From the NCBI RefSeq assembly GCF_000420485.1, contig NZ_ATVA01000018.1, positions 1 through 64,000 on the forward strand: a stretch of DNA of 64,000 nucleotides, read 5' to 3'. The notes below the pieces were generated by a model that worked only from the letters and a program-made list of their open reading frames with translations, ran no database searches and was not told the DNA's origin. This DNA is from Paucidesulfovibrio longus DSM 6739. GTDB taxonomy: Bacteria; Desulfobacterota; Desulfovibrionia; Desulfovibrionales; Desulfovibrionaceae. How positions within the stretch are numbered: the first letter of the stretch is position 1; the number at the start of each line of letters is the position of its first letter. The position numbers and the translations under genes were made by a program. Shown here piece by piece: positions 1 to 7,344 of this stretch.

Positions 1-61
1 CGATTAACGCGCCGTTATTTCGTTTCCCCTCCCCGCCGCGCGGAGCGCGAGCGGTAAAAGG

Positions 62-106
62 GGTTCCCAGGGGCCGCGGGCCCCTGGGCCGCCGGAGGCA
101 TTCTTC
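62..106 (+). repeat. REP-like intergenic hairpin repeat, copy A
   Basis: A 10-bp hairpin (CCCAGGGGCC, loop GCG, GGCCCCTGGG) runs straight into the tail CCGCCGGAGGCATTCTTC. The same hairpin-plus-tail occurs at 21437-21482 and, inverted, at 21245-21291, with a decayed relative at 28463-28497. All copies lie between genes. This is what a dispersed REP/BIME-like element looks like. Its function is unknown; here it lies downstream of the minus-strand gene that ends at 141 and could act as its transcript end. Confidence 0.7.
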
Positions 107-142
107 TCTTCTCTTTTCTTCTCTTTTCTTCTCGTCTTTTCT
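107..142. repeat. Low-complexity TCTTC/TTTTC pyrimidine tract
   Basis: This is a run of short C/T units (TCTTC, TTTTC) with almost no purines on the plus strand. It sits directly between REP copy A and the stop codon of the neighbouring minus-strand gene. Such tracts are prone to slippage, but no open frame crosses it in a way that would suggest phase variation. Confidence 0.6.
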
Positions 143-554
143 ATGGCCTTGCGTCCTCGCCCGTCCGTCCGCTCATGGGCGCGCGTCCGGCGGCCTGCCG
201 GGCCAGCTCCCAGACGCGGAAATCGTACACGGCCCCGGCCAGGTCGCGCTCCGGCAGTTCCAGGCGTTCGGCCAATTCGCGCAGTTGTTCGGACTCGTAG
301 TCGGGGTCGAAGATCGAATCGAGCATGCCGGACCCGGTGTTCATGGCCAGGGGCGGCGCGCTCACGAAGCCCGCGAAGTCGTCGCAGGCGGTATCGGGCC
401 GGATGCCGTGCTTGAGGCAGAGCAGCTTGATGATCTGGCGGGCGTCCGGGTCGGGCTGCTGGGCCTGGGCCGGAGCGGGTGCGTGCAGGGAGGCGAGGAG
501 CAGCGCCAGGGCGAGAAGGAGCGGGGCAAAGGTGCGGGAGCGGGTGTCGGTCAT
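141..554 (-). CDS. Small secreted protein of unknown function
   Basis: The product is 137 aa. It has a clear N-terminal signal peptide: basic start, a Leu/Ala-rich core at about residues 9-25, and an A-Q-A type cleavage region near 31. The mature part is acidic and helical, with two cysteines near residues 45 and 56 and no domain I recognise. No lipobox is visible, so export to the periplasm is the simplest reading. It starts 5 bases after the selD stop, so it is probably cotranscribed with selD. That arrangement gives no direct functional clue. The stop codon abuts a pyrimidine tract and a REP-like repeat. Confidence 0.7.
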   Translation of the reverse strand: MTDTRSRTFAPLLLALALLLASLHAPAPAQAQQPDPDARQIIKLLCLKHGIRPDTACDDFAGFVSAPPLAMNTGSGMLDSIFDPDYESEQLRELAERLELPERDLAGAVYDFRVWELARQAAGRAPMSGRTGEDARP

Positions 555-559
555 GGGGA

Positions 560-1630
560 TTACTCATTGCGCGCCGGCAGCAGGGCGAGACGCGGCGCGT
601 CCGGGTCGGCGAGGGGCCTTGCGCGTCCGATGACGTGGGCGGGTTCGCCCAGGTCCGCGAGCATGGCCCGGCAGTCGGCGAGCTTGTGCGGCGGCACGGC
701 CAGGAGCAGGCCTCCGGACGACTGCGCGTCGAACACGAGGTCGCGCCGGATGGGGTCGATGTCCGGCGAGGCGGCGCAGCGCGGCAGGTAGAAGTTGCGG
801 TTGCAGATGGACCCGGCGGGCAGGAGGCCCACGGCGGCGAGGTCCACGGCGTCGTCGAAAAAGGGAACCTGGTCGAGCCAGATCTCGGCGGCGCAGCCGC
901 TGGCCTGGCAGAGTTCGAGCAGGTGGCCGCCCAGGCCGAACCCGGTCACGTCCGTGGCTCCGGTCAGGCCCAGTTCGCGGACCGCGCGGCCCGCGTTGGC
1001 GTTCAGGCGGCCGCACCACCGGATGAGGGTCTGCTCGAAGCGATCGGCCCCGTCCCAGTCGGCCTTGAGGGCCGTGGCGAGCACGCCGGTGCCCAGGGGC
1101 TTGGTCAGCACGAGCAGGTCGCCGGGCCGCAGGCCCCGGTTGGTGGCCATGCGTTTCGGATCGACGCTGCCGGAAACGGCCAGGCCGTACTTGACCTCGT
1201 CGTCCTCCACGCTGTGGCCTCCGGCGGGCACGGCTCCGGCTTCGAGCACGGCTTCCAGGCCGCCTTCGAGGATGGCGCGCAGGAGGGTGGTGGGCAGTTC
1301 CTTGACCGGGAAGCAGACGATGTTCATGGCCGAGAGCGGCTCCCCGCCCATGGCGTAGACGTCGGACAGGGCGTTGGCCGCGGCGATGCGTCCGAACCCG
1401 TGGGGATCGTTGACGATGGGCGTAAAGAAATCCACGGTCTGCACCAGGGCGCGTCCTTCCGGGAAGCGCAGCACCACCGCGTCTTCGTTGTCGCCCGCCT
1501 GTCCGGCGAGAATGCGCGGGTCAGGCGTACCGCCGCCCAGCCCGGCCAAGGTCCGCTCCAGAACCTCCGGAGCGATCTTGGCGGCTCAACCCGCGGATTT
1601 GGCGCGCTTGACCAGTTCGTACTCTGCCAT
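560..1630 (-). CDS. selD: Selenide, water dikinase (selenophosphate synthetase), selenoprotein
   Basis: SelD makes selenophosphate from selenide and ATP, the selenium donor for selenocysteyn-tRNA. The frame from the ATG at 1628-1630 is interrupted by one TGA at codon 15 (1586-1588), then continues to the stop at 560 (356 residues counting the TGA). The context is K-S-A-G-U-A-A-K. The family has a catalytic Cys or Sec here followed three residues later by an essential Lys, and both positions fit. A glycine-rich segment (GLGGGTPDP) and the ATP-binding core follow. A bacterial SECIS-like hairpin lies just behind the TGA. A start after the TGA would remove the catalytic residue, so the longer selenoprotein frame is preferred. 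A small secreted protein follows in the same operon. Confidence 0.93.
1555..1573 (-). promoter_or_regulatory. Bacterial SECIS element within selD
   Basis: On the minus strand, 12 bases after the UGA at 1588-1586, the sequence folds into a 7-bp stem (GCTCCGG with CTGGAGC, one G-U pair) and a 5-base loop AGGTT. Bacterial SECIS hairpins bound by SelB carry a GG-U loop at about this distance from the UGA. In E. coli fdhF the loop is AGGUCU. The match in position and loop supports UGA decoding as selenocysteine. Confidence 0.75.
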
Positions 1631-1756
1631 GTCCGTTCCTGTTCCGTTTGTCGTTCATCGCCGTGCGGCGGCGTGCTTTTCTGGATAGCAGAGAAGGGCG
1701 CGCTTGCCCAGGCGCGGGCACGGTTGCGGCGCTGTTTTCGCGACGGCGGATCTTTC

Positions 1757-1773
1757 CGGCACGGCTCTTGTAT
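1757..1773 (+). promoter_or_regulatory. Possible sigma-54 promoter
   Basis: CGGCACGG, then CTC, then TTGTAT resembles the sigma-54 pattern TGGCACGG-N3-TTGCAT: 7 of 8 and 5 of 6 bases match at the right spacing. The -12 GC pair is GT here, which weakens the case. A transcript from this site would start near 1785 and read the two small CxxC genes at 1821 and 2137. Confidence 0.35.
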
Positions 1774-1820
1774 TGATAGCAGCGAACGGGTGGGAAACCG
1801 TCAGCATCAGGAGATCGAAA

Positions 1821-2075
1821 GTGAAGAATCAATGCAGCAAGTGCAAGCATGACATCGACAATTGGGATTTCTACGTGGAGTCGCGCAGCGGCAAGATTTG
1901 CAGTTCCTGCCTCGTGGCCCAGGAAATGCCGAGCCAGGAGTACAAGTCGCTCTTCAAGCCGGGCAATGCCCAGCGGGAACAGGGAGTGCGGATCTCCACC
2001 CTGCGCGGCCTGGAAGAGCTGGGCCTGCGCGATTTGGAACAGGAACCGTTGTCCCTGGCCCGTTCCAACGGGTAG
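1821..2075 (+). CDS. Small twin-CxxC (zinc-ribbon-like) protein
   Basis: The product is 84 aa from a GTG start, chosen because AGGAG lies 7 bases upstream at 1809-1813. Cysteines at 5, 8, 27 and 30 form CxxC-X18-CxxC, the usual layout of a small zinc knuckle. The rest is charged and helical, with no membrane segment. I do not recognise a family. The next gene (2137-2418) has exactly the same cysteine spacing, so the two look like a diverged tandem duplication, 61 bases apart and probably one transcript. Zinc binding is inferred from the motif. The partner or target is unknown. Confidence 0.75.
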   Translation: MKNQCSKCKHDIDNWDFYVESRSGKICSSCLVAQEMPSQEYKSLFKPGNAQREQGVRISTLRGLEELGLRDLEQEPLSLARSNG

Positions 2076-2136
2076 GGGCTCGGGGGCCGACGCATTGCGG
2101 CACGTTGCGAAGACCTGACAGCCGGAGGGAACCGAA

Positions 2137-2418
2137 ATGTCCAGGCAATATTGCGATTTTTGCCATCAACCCATGGAAAGCATCGACTTTCATCTCAGCA
2201 TCAAGGGCGGCTGCGTCTGTCCGGCCTGCGTGCCGCTGGTGCGCAGCGTGGGCTGGGAAGGGCGTCAAGAAAATGACTATGCCGACGTGGCCGGATATGG
2301 ACCGGGCCTGCCCAGCCTGCCCGGAACGGACGAGGCCGTGCGGGCTCCGCTGCGCGTGTTTTCCCGCCACGCCTCGCGAGCCATGCCCCGGCCCGTGCTG
2401 CGGCCCATGTTTTCCTAG
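2137..2418 (+). CDS. Small twin-CxxC protein, paralogue of the upstream gene
   Basis: The product is 93 aa. Cysteines at 6, 9, 28 and 31 repeat the CxxC-X18-CxxC pattern of the preceding protein, with an extra Cys at 26. The positions D-F-x-(V/L)-(E/S) between the two pairs also align. After residue 35 the sequences differ, and this one ends in a basic, proline-rich tail with several Arg residues that could contact nucleic acid, though that is speculation. CGGAGGGA lies upstream of the ATG. A strong terminator follows at 2461. No known family is recognised. Confidence 0.75.
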   Translation: MSRQYCDFCHQPMESIDFHLSIKGGCVCPACVPLVRSVGWEGRQENDYADVAGYGPGLPSLPGTDEAVRAPLRVFSRHASRAMPRPVLRPMFS

Positions 2419-2460
2419 CGGCTCGGCGACCGCCTCGCGCCGTTGGGATGCGGCGCATGA

Positions 2461-2505
2461 AACCGCGCCCGGACTTCCTTACGGGAGGCCCGGACGCGGT
2501 TTTTG
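2461..2505 (+). terminator. Rho-independent terminator after the twin-CxxC genes
   Basis: AACCGCG-C-CCGG pairs with CCGG-A-CGCGGTT across a single C/A mismatch, followed by TTTTTG. It closes the plus-strand pair of small genes and separates them from the convergent copZ. Confidence 0.8.
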
Positions 2506-2526
2506 TCTTCTTTTGCGGGGCGCGGG

Positions 2527-2727
2527 CTAGTCCGCGACCTCGTATCCGGCCTTTTCGATGTTTTCCTTGACCTTGGCGTCGCTGTCCTTGGCCGAGGAAT
2601 AGGTCACGCGGCCCGTGGCGAGGTCCACGGTGACGTTTTCCACGCCGTCCACGGTCTCCACTGCCTTGGTCACGGCGGCCTTGCAATGGCCGCAGCTCAT
2701 GCCCTTTACGGTGATCTTCCTTTCCAT
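2527..2727 (-). CDS. copZ: Heavy-metal-binding copper chaperone (CopZ-like)
   Basis: The product is 66 aa, a single HMA (ferredoxin-like) domain of the usual chaperone length. The metal motif M-S-C-G-H-C lies at residues 10-15 (Cys 12 and 15). Proteins of this type carry Cu(I) in the cytoplasm and hand it to the N-terminal HMA domains of a P1B-type ATPase. The gene starts 3 bases after the stop of copA, so the two are cotranscribed and very likely partners. The motif is also used by a few zinc or mercury carriers, but the CPC ATPase next door favours copper. Confidence 0.9.
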   Translation of the reverse strand: MERKITVKGMSCGHCKAAVTKAVETVDGVENVTVDLATGRVTYSSAKDSDAKVKENIEKAGYEVAD

Positions 2728-2729
2728 GT

Positions 2730-5504
2730 TCACTTCTCCTGGCTGTTGAAGGCGCGCAGGCGCAGGGCGTTGGACACCACGGTCACGGAACTGAGCGCCA
2801 TGGCTGTTCCGGCGATCATGGGATTCAGGCCCGGCCCGCCGAAGATGACGAGCAGCCCGGCTGCCACCGGGATGCCCAGGACGTTGAAGGCGAAAGCCCA
2901 AAAAAGGTTCTGGCGGATGTTGCGCATCACGGCGCGCGAGAGGCGCAGGGCCGTGAGCAGCCCGTTCAGTCCGCCGCGCAGCAGGACCACGTCTCCGGCC
3001 TCCACGGCGGAGTCGATGCCGGAGCCCATGGCGATGCCCACGTCCGCGCGGGCCAGGGCCGGGGCGTCGTTGACCCCGTCGCCGACCATGGCGATGCGCC
3101 CGTGTTGCTGAAGCTCGGCCACGGCGTCCGCCTTGCCGCCCGGCAGGATGCGCGCGCGGACCTCGTCGATGCCGAGCTGCGCGGCAATGGCCCGCGCCGC
3201 CGGTTCCGCGTCGCCCGTGAGCATGATCGTGCGCAGGCCCAGGCCGTGCACGCGGCGGACGACCTCGGCGCTTTCCTCGCGGGCCGTGTCGGCCAGGGCC
3301 AGAATCGCGGCCAGGGAGCCGTCCACGGCCAGGTGGAGCGCGGTCTTGCCCTGGGCGGCGAAGCCCTGGGCCGCCTGGTCCGCATCGTCCGGCACGGCCA
3401 CCCCGTTTTCGTCCATCAGCTCGCGGTTGCCGAGCAGCACGGCGGCGGCTTCCCCGTCCTCGTCCACTTCGGCGCGCACGCCCCGGCCCGGAACGGAGTC
3501 GAAGGAGCGCAGCCCCGGCGCGGCCAGACCGCGATCCTTGACGGCGCGCAGGATGGCCAGGGCCAGGGGATGCTCGCTCTGGGACTCGGCGGCCCCGGCC
3601 AGGGCGATGGCGCGGTGTTCGGGGTCGCCCCCGGAGCCGAAGCCCGGCGCGGTCCAGAGGCCGTCCAGGGCGGGTTCGCCGCGCGTCAGGGTTCCGGTCT
3701 TGTCGAAGGCCAGGGTGCGGATTTCGCTCAGGGCCTGGAGCGCGCCGCCGCTCTTGACCAGCACGCCGAGCTGCGCGCCGCGTCCGGTGCCGACCATGAT
3801 GGACATGGGCGTGGCCAGGCCCATGGCGCAGGGGCAGGCGATGACCATGACGGCCACGAAGATGCGCAGGGAAAAGGCGAAGTCGGCTCCGCCGAGGAAA
3901 TACCAGGCCAGTCCCGCGGCCGTCGCCGTGGCCATGACCGCCGGAACGAAATAATAGCTGACCCGGTCCGCGAGGCTGGCGATGGGCGCCTTGGAGCCCT
4001 GGGCGCGGCGGACCATCTCCACGATGCGGGCCAGGGTGGTCTCGGAGCCGACGCGCTCGGCGCGCATGACCAGGCTGCCCGTGGTGTTCAGGGAACCGCC
4101 CGTGAGCGCGTCTCCGGCCTGCTTGGTCACGGGCAGGGGCTCGCCCGTGAGCATGGATTCGTCCACGCCGGAGCGGCCCTCCACGACCACGCCGTCCACG
4201 GGAATGCGCGCGCCGGGCCGGATGCGCACGAGGTCGCCGGGGCGCACTTCCTGGGCGGGAATCTCGCGTTCCTCGCCGTTTTCGACCAGGAGCGCGGTGT
4301 CCGGGGCGAGGTTCATCAGCGAGCGGATGGCCTCGGAGGTGCGCTGCTTGGAGCGGGCCTCGAAATACTTGCCCAGCGAGATCAGGGCGATGAGCACCGC
4401 CGCCGACTCGAAGTAGAGGTCCATGGCCTTGGCCTGGGGGTTGAATCCGTAGGCCGGGCCGAGGGCGATTTCCACGGTGTTCCAGAGCGAATAGAGAAAG
4501 GCCGCGCCCGTGCCCACGGCCACAAGGGAATCCATGTTCGGGCCGCCGCGCAGCAGCGCGGGCACGCCGCTGGTGTAGAAGAACCTGCCGGACCAGAGCA
4601 CGGGCAGGGTCAGGGCCAGCTGGAGCAGGGCGAAATTCAGGGGGGCGTGCGCCGGGTCGAGCCCGGCGGGCAGAGGCAGGCCCCACATGTGGCCCATGCT
4701 GACCACGAGCAGGGGCAGGGCGAAGAGAAAGGCCGGGATGAGGCGGTTGCGGCGGCGGCGCAGGTCTTCGGCCGCTTCGCGGCGGCGCTCGTCGAAGCGT
4801 TCCTGTTCGGTCATGCCGCCCGCGCCGGAACCGGGCTGTTCGCGGCTCTCGTAGCCCGCGTCGCGGATGGCCTTTTGCAGCTCGGCCCGGCTGATCTGCG
4901 CGGGGTCGAAGGTGAAGCTGCCGGAATTGTCCGCAAGGCTGACCTCGGCTCCGGAAACGCCGGGCAGCTCGCGCACGGCGCGCTCCACGCGGGCCACGCA
5001 GGAAGCGCAGCTCATGCCCTGGATGTCCAGGCGAAGGTTTTCCTCGCCGGGCGCGCCCTGGGGCTCCGGGGCGGCGGGTTCGGGCAGGCGGACCTCGAAG
5101 CCCAGCCCGGCCACGGCGGATTCGATCTCCTCGCGGCTCAGGGATTCAGGGTCGTATTCCAGGCTCAGGGATTCGTCGGCGAGGCTGACGGAAACGGCGG
5201 AGACGCCGGACTTCTTGCCGAGCACGCGCTCGATGCGCGCGGCGCAGGCCCCGCAGTGCATGCCCTTGACCGGGGCGTTCACGCTCACGGCGGCCTTGCC
5301 GGGCTCCGGGCCTTGGGGCAGGGGAATCTCGCCCTTGGCCAGGGCCTCGGCTCCGGGCAGGGATTCCGCAGTGGGGCGCAGCTCCGGCAGAGCCTCGGCA
5401 GCCGCCTCCACCTTGCCCGCGAGCACGCGCTCCCGCTCCTCGGCGCGGGCGTCGGTGTCCGGTTCGCGTTCCGGCTGATCGTTTTCCGTCTTGTCGCTGG
5501 TCAT
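2730..5504 (-). CDS. copA: Cu(I)-exporting P1B-type ATPase
   Basis: The product is 924 aa, pumping monovalent copper across the inner membrane with ATP. A long acidic N-terminus (about 75 aa) precedes two HMA domains: G-M-H-C-G-A-C (Cys 84/87) and G-M-S-C-A-S-C (Cys 166/169). Eight membrane helices are expected. The CPC metal site is in helix 6 near residue 556, the phosphorylated Asp of DKTGT is near 600, and GDGVNDAP is near 806, so the pump looks complete. The ATG at 5502-5504 is chosen because GAGGAG lies about 9 bases upstream; a longer frame toward 5633 lacks family resemblance. The ~75-residue leader before the first HMA is longer than usual. A Fur-box-like site lies 143 bases upstream. 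Confidence 0.93.
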   Translation of the reverse strand: MTSDKTENDQPEREPDTDARAEERERVLAGKVEAAAEALPELRPTAESLPGAEALAKGEIPLPQGPEPGKAAVSVNAPVKGMHCGACAARIERVLGKKSGVSAVSVSLADESLSLEYDPESLSREEIESAVAGLGFEVRLPEPAAPEPQGAPGEENLRLDIQGMSCASCVARVERAVRELPGVSGAEVSLADNSGSFTFDPAQISRAELQKAIRDAGYESREQPGSGAGGMTEQERFDERRREAAEDLRRRRNRLIPAFLFALPLLVVSMGHMWGLPLPAGLDPAHAPLNFALLQLALTLPVLWSGRFFYTSGVPALLRGGPNMDSLVAVGTGAAFLYSLWNTVEIALGPAYGFNPQAKAMDLYFESAAVLIALISLGKYFEARSKQRTSEAIRSLMNLAPDTALLVENGEEREIPAQEVRPGDLVRIRPGARIPVDGVVVEGRSGVDESMLTGEPLPVTKQAGDALTGGSLNTTGSLVMRAERVGSETTLARIVEMVRRAQGSKAPIASLADRVSYYFVPAVMATATAAGLAWYFLGGADFAFSLRIFVAVMVIACPCAMGLATPMSIMVGTGRGAQLGVLVKSGGALQALSEIRTLAFDKTGTLTRGEPALDGLWTAPGFGSGGDPEHRAIALAGAAESQSEHPLALAILRAVKDRGLAAPGLRSFDSVPGRGVRAEVDEDGEAAAVLLGNRELMDENGVAVPDDADQAAQGFAAQGKTALHLAVDGSLAAILALADTAREESAEVVRRVHGLGLRTIMLTGDAEPAARAIAAQLGIDEVRARILPGGKADAVAELQQHGRIAMVGDGVNDAPALARADVGIAMGSGIDSAVEAGDVVLLRGGLNGLLTALRLSRAVMRNIRQNLFWAFAFNVLGIPVAAGLLVIFGGPGLNPMIAGTAMALSSVTVVSNALRLRAFNSQEK

Positions 5505-5646
5505 GCTGCTGCGCTCCTCGCTTCGGGCCGCGTCCGGATCCTGTCCTGCCGGATGCGGCTCGTATCGATTAATGTAAGCATCGGGCGGAAAAATGCAAAT
5601 GCTCCTTTCCGGTGCGCTTCTCCGCATTCGCAATAGGAATAATCAT

Positions 5647-5665
5647 GAAATTGATTCCCATTGTC
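5647..5665. promoter_or_regulatory. Fur-box-like site upstream of copA
   Basis: Read on the minus strand, GACAATGGGAATCAATTTC matches 14 of 19 positions of the classical Fur box (GATAATGATAATCATTATC). It is an AT-rich island in a GC-rich intergenic region (5505-5813) that otherwise shows no gene. The only gene positioned to use it is copA. It could instead bind another Fur-family regulator such as Zur or PerR. Confidence 0.45.
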
Positions 5666-5813
5666 AATACTGAGGATGGAACGGTCGGGCGGATCGGGGG
5701 AGCGCCGAGCGAAGAGAGAGGGATCGGGATTCGTCTGCGGAGGGCGACGGGAAAAGAGGGCAGGAGGAACCGCGTGCAGGCGGCGAAAGGCGCTGAAAGG
5801 GTCCGGGCGCGGT

Positions 5814-6212
5814 TCAGGCCACGGCCAGCAGGTTGCGGCTCGTCTGGTTCGCGGTCGGGGAAAGGGCGTTCTGGTAGGCGCGCAGTCCGTTGCGGCGCTG
5901 GGGAGGAATTCGGGAGAGCGTTTCGGAAGCGGCGCTGCCGACCATTTCGTTGCGCAGGGAGGCGGTTTCCAGGGACTGGTCGAAGCCGGAACGCGCCGCG
6001 GAGCGAGCCTTGGGCGCGGGTTCGAGCTGGACGTCCTCGGCGGTGTAGGTCAGGCCGAAGCTGCCGAGCTGGAACCCGAAGGTGCGCGTGCGCACGCGGG
6101 CCTTGGCCGGGGCGTCCGACGCGGCGCGCGCGGCTTCTGTCGCCGCGGCCTGGGCGCTGCGGGCGTATTGCTGGGTGATCTGGGCGCTGCGGCCTGTGAT
6201 GGCGGCTGTCAT
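5814..6212 (-). CDS. Unknown protein, Ala/Arg-rich
   Basis: The product is 132 aa from the ATG at 6210-6212, which has GGACAGGA upstream. The N-terminal 50 residues form a likely amphipathic helix rich in Ala and Arg; the middle has beta-type pattern (F-G-F-Q-L-G-S-F-G-L-T-Y); the C-terminal part is polar with S/T/N/Q. There is no signal peptide, membrane segment or cysteine. The helix-then-sheet order and the motif around residue 60-70 do not point me to a known family. The gene begins 57 bases after the terminator of the predicted small RNA, so a read-through transcript could link the two. Confidence 0.6.
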   Translation of the reverse strand: MTAAITGRSAQITQQYARSAQAAATEAARAASDAPAKARVRTRTFGFQLGSFGLTYTAEDVQLEPAPKARSAARSGFDQSLETASLRNEMVGSAASETLSRIPPQRRNGLRAYQNALSPTANQTSRNLLAVA

Positions 6213-6269
6213 GCGTCCTGTCCTTCGGCTCCGGCGCGGTTTCGCGTGCCGGGGGAAACCAGCGGGCAT

Positions 6270-6299
6270 AAAAAAAGCCCGACCCCAAACGGCCCGGCT
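6270..6299 (-). terminator. Strong intrinsic terminator of the predicted small RNA
   Basis: On the minus strand AGCCGGGCC pairs with GGTCGGGCT (one mismatch, one G-U) around a GTTTGG loop, followed by seven T residues at 6276-6270. It reads only in the minus direction. No coding region ends in front of it, which is why a noncoding transcript is proposed. Confidence 0.85.
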
Positions 6300-6383
6300 G
6301 TCCTCGCGCCGTTGCGCGACCATCCCTGAAGGAAGCCCGGTGCGCCTCCGTTCCCTGGAGGCAGGGGACGAAACGTCCCCTTA
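6270..6383 (-). ncRNA. Predicted small RNA (~114 nt), function unknown
   Basis: A near-consensus promoter (6391-6419) points at this stretch and a strong terminator ends it, with no open frame between. The RNA would begin at about 6383-6381 and fold at once: GGGGACG/CGTCCCC with a TTT loop; GCCTCC/GGAGGC with loop AGGGAAC; a weaker middle fold; TCGCGC/GCGCGA with loop AACG; then the terminator hairpin. GGA triplets recur in loops and linkers (AGGGAAC, CAGGGATGG, CGAGGAC), a pattern seen in CsrA-binding RNAs. I cannot match it to SRP RNA, tmRNA, RNase P RNA or a common riboswitch. It could alternatively be an attenuator leader for the gene at 5814-6212. Confidence 0.65.
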
Positions 6384-6390
6384 GTCAATC

Positions 6391-6419
6391 TTTATACTCC
6401 TTCGGCATGGGCCTGGCAA
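6391..6419 (-). promoter_or_regulatory. Sigma-70 promoter for the predicted small RNA
   Basis: On the minus strand TTGCCA (-35, 6419-6414) and TATAAA (-10, 6396-6391) are separated by exactly 17 bp; each matches consensus at 5 of 6. The start would fall near 6384-6381, at the first base pairs of the RNA's 5' hairpin. Confidence 0.7.
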
Positions 6420-6428
6420 GCCCCATGC
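6405..6428. promoter_or_regulatory. Dyad overlapping the small-RNA -35 box
   Basis: GCATGGG and CCCATGC form perfect 7-bp arms around a 10-base centre that contains the -35 hexamer of the small-RNA promoter. The site also lies about 70-95 bases before nfnA on the other strand. Its position is that of an operator for a dimeric regulator, but it could be a chance hairpin. Confidence 0.4.
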
Positions 6429-6498
6429 TAACAGGGTTGCCAAGGGCCTTGCGAAAACGTAGATTCCCCTTCCCCCAATATTAAGCAGGAAGGCTTTG

Positions 6499-7344
6499 AT
6501 GTACAAAATCGTGAATAAGCGGTCGCTCATTCCCGGACAGACCAGCATGCTCGTGATCGAGGCTCCCCAGGTGGCGCTCAAGGCCGAGCCGGGGAACTTC
6601 GTCATGCTCCGCGTGCACGAGCAGGGCGAGCGCATTCCCCTGACCATCGCGGACGCCGATCCCGAAGCCGGGACCATCACCCTTGTTTTTCTCGTCGTCG
6701 GCAAGACCACGGCCCACCTCGATTCCCTGGAGGAAGGCGACAGCCTCCAGGACGTCTGCGGCCCCCTGGGCAGGCCCACGGAAATCGAGAGCCGGGGCAC
6801 CGTGGTCTGCGTGGGCGGCGGCACGGGCGTCGCGGCCATGCACCACATCGCCAAGGGACACGCCCGCGCCGGGAACCGGGTCATCGCCATCGTGGGCGCG
6901 CGCTCCGAGAGCCTGCTGCTCTTCTGCGACGAGCTGGCGGGCTTCTGCCCGGAGGTGCGCATCGCCACGGACGACGGCAGCCGGGGGCACAAGGGCTTCG
7001 TGACCCAGGTGCTCCAGCGGCTCATCGACGAGGGCGAGGAGATCGCCGAGGTCGTGGCCGTGGGTCCGGTGCCCATGATGCGCGCCGTGGCCGAACTGAC
7101 CCGGCCTTACGGCATCAAGACCACGGTCAGCCTGAACTCGATCATGGTGGACGGGATCGGCATGTGCGGCGCGTGCCGGTGCAGCGTGGGCGGGGAAACC
7201 CGGTTCGCCTGCGTGGACGGCCCGGAATTCGACGGCCACGAGGTGGATTTCGACGAGCTTTGGCGTCGCCTGGGCCAGTTCCGCGAGCAGGAGGCCGTTT
7301 CCAGGGAACATTTCCATCAGTGCCGCTGCGGGGAGAGCAAATGA
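6499..7344 (+). CDS. nfnA: NADH-dependent ferredoxin:NADP+ oxidoreductase, small subunit
   Basis: The product is 281 aa, the FAD/NAD-binding subunit of the electron-bifurcating NfnAB complex (also called sulfide dehydrogenase subunit). NfnAB couples NADPH oxidation to reduction of ferredoxin and NAD+. An N-terminal flavin domain with R-I-P-L-T-I precedes an NAD-binding domain (GGGTGVA near residues 110-116). A C-terminal [2Fe-2S] motif has Cys 223, 226, 228 and 238. The ATG at 6499 follows AGGAAGG with 5-base spacing; a TTG one codon earlier is less likely. The stop overlaps the nfnB start by four bases (ATGA), so translation is coupled. Plant-type dihydroorotate dehydrogenase electron-transfer subunits are similar, but the partner settles the call. 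Confidence 0.93.
   Translation: MYKIVNKRSLIPGQTSMLVIEAPQVALKAEPGNFVMLRVHEQGERIPLTIADADPEAGTITLVFLVVGKTTAHLDSLEEGDSLQDVCGPLGRPTEIESRGTVVCVGGGTGVAAMHHIAKGHARAGNRVIAIVGARSESLLLFCDELAGFCPEVRIATDDGSRGHKGFVTQVLQRLIDEGEEIAEVVAVGPVPMMRAVAELTRPYGIKTTVSLNSIMVDGIGMCGACRCSVGGETRFACVDGPEFDGHEVDFDELWRRLGQFREQEAVSREHFHQCRCGESK

Noticed and set aside
1549-1630. selD as a pseudogene with a premature stop
   Set aside because: Only one stop codon interrupts the frame, it is a TGA exactly at the catalytic position, and a SECIS-like hairpin follows. Selenocysteine insertion explains it fully.
6270-6383. SRP (4.5S) RNA, c-di-GMP or cobalamin riboswitch
   Set aside because: The SRP tetraloop region, the GEMM core and the B12 box were looked for and are not there. 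The fold is several separate hairpins, not one long one.
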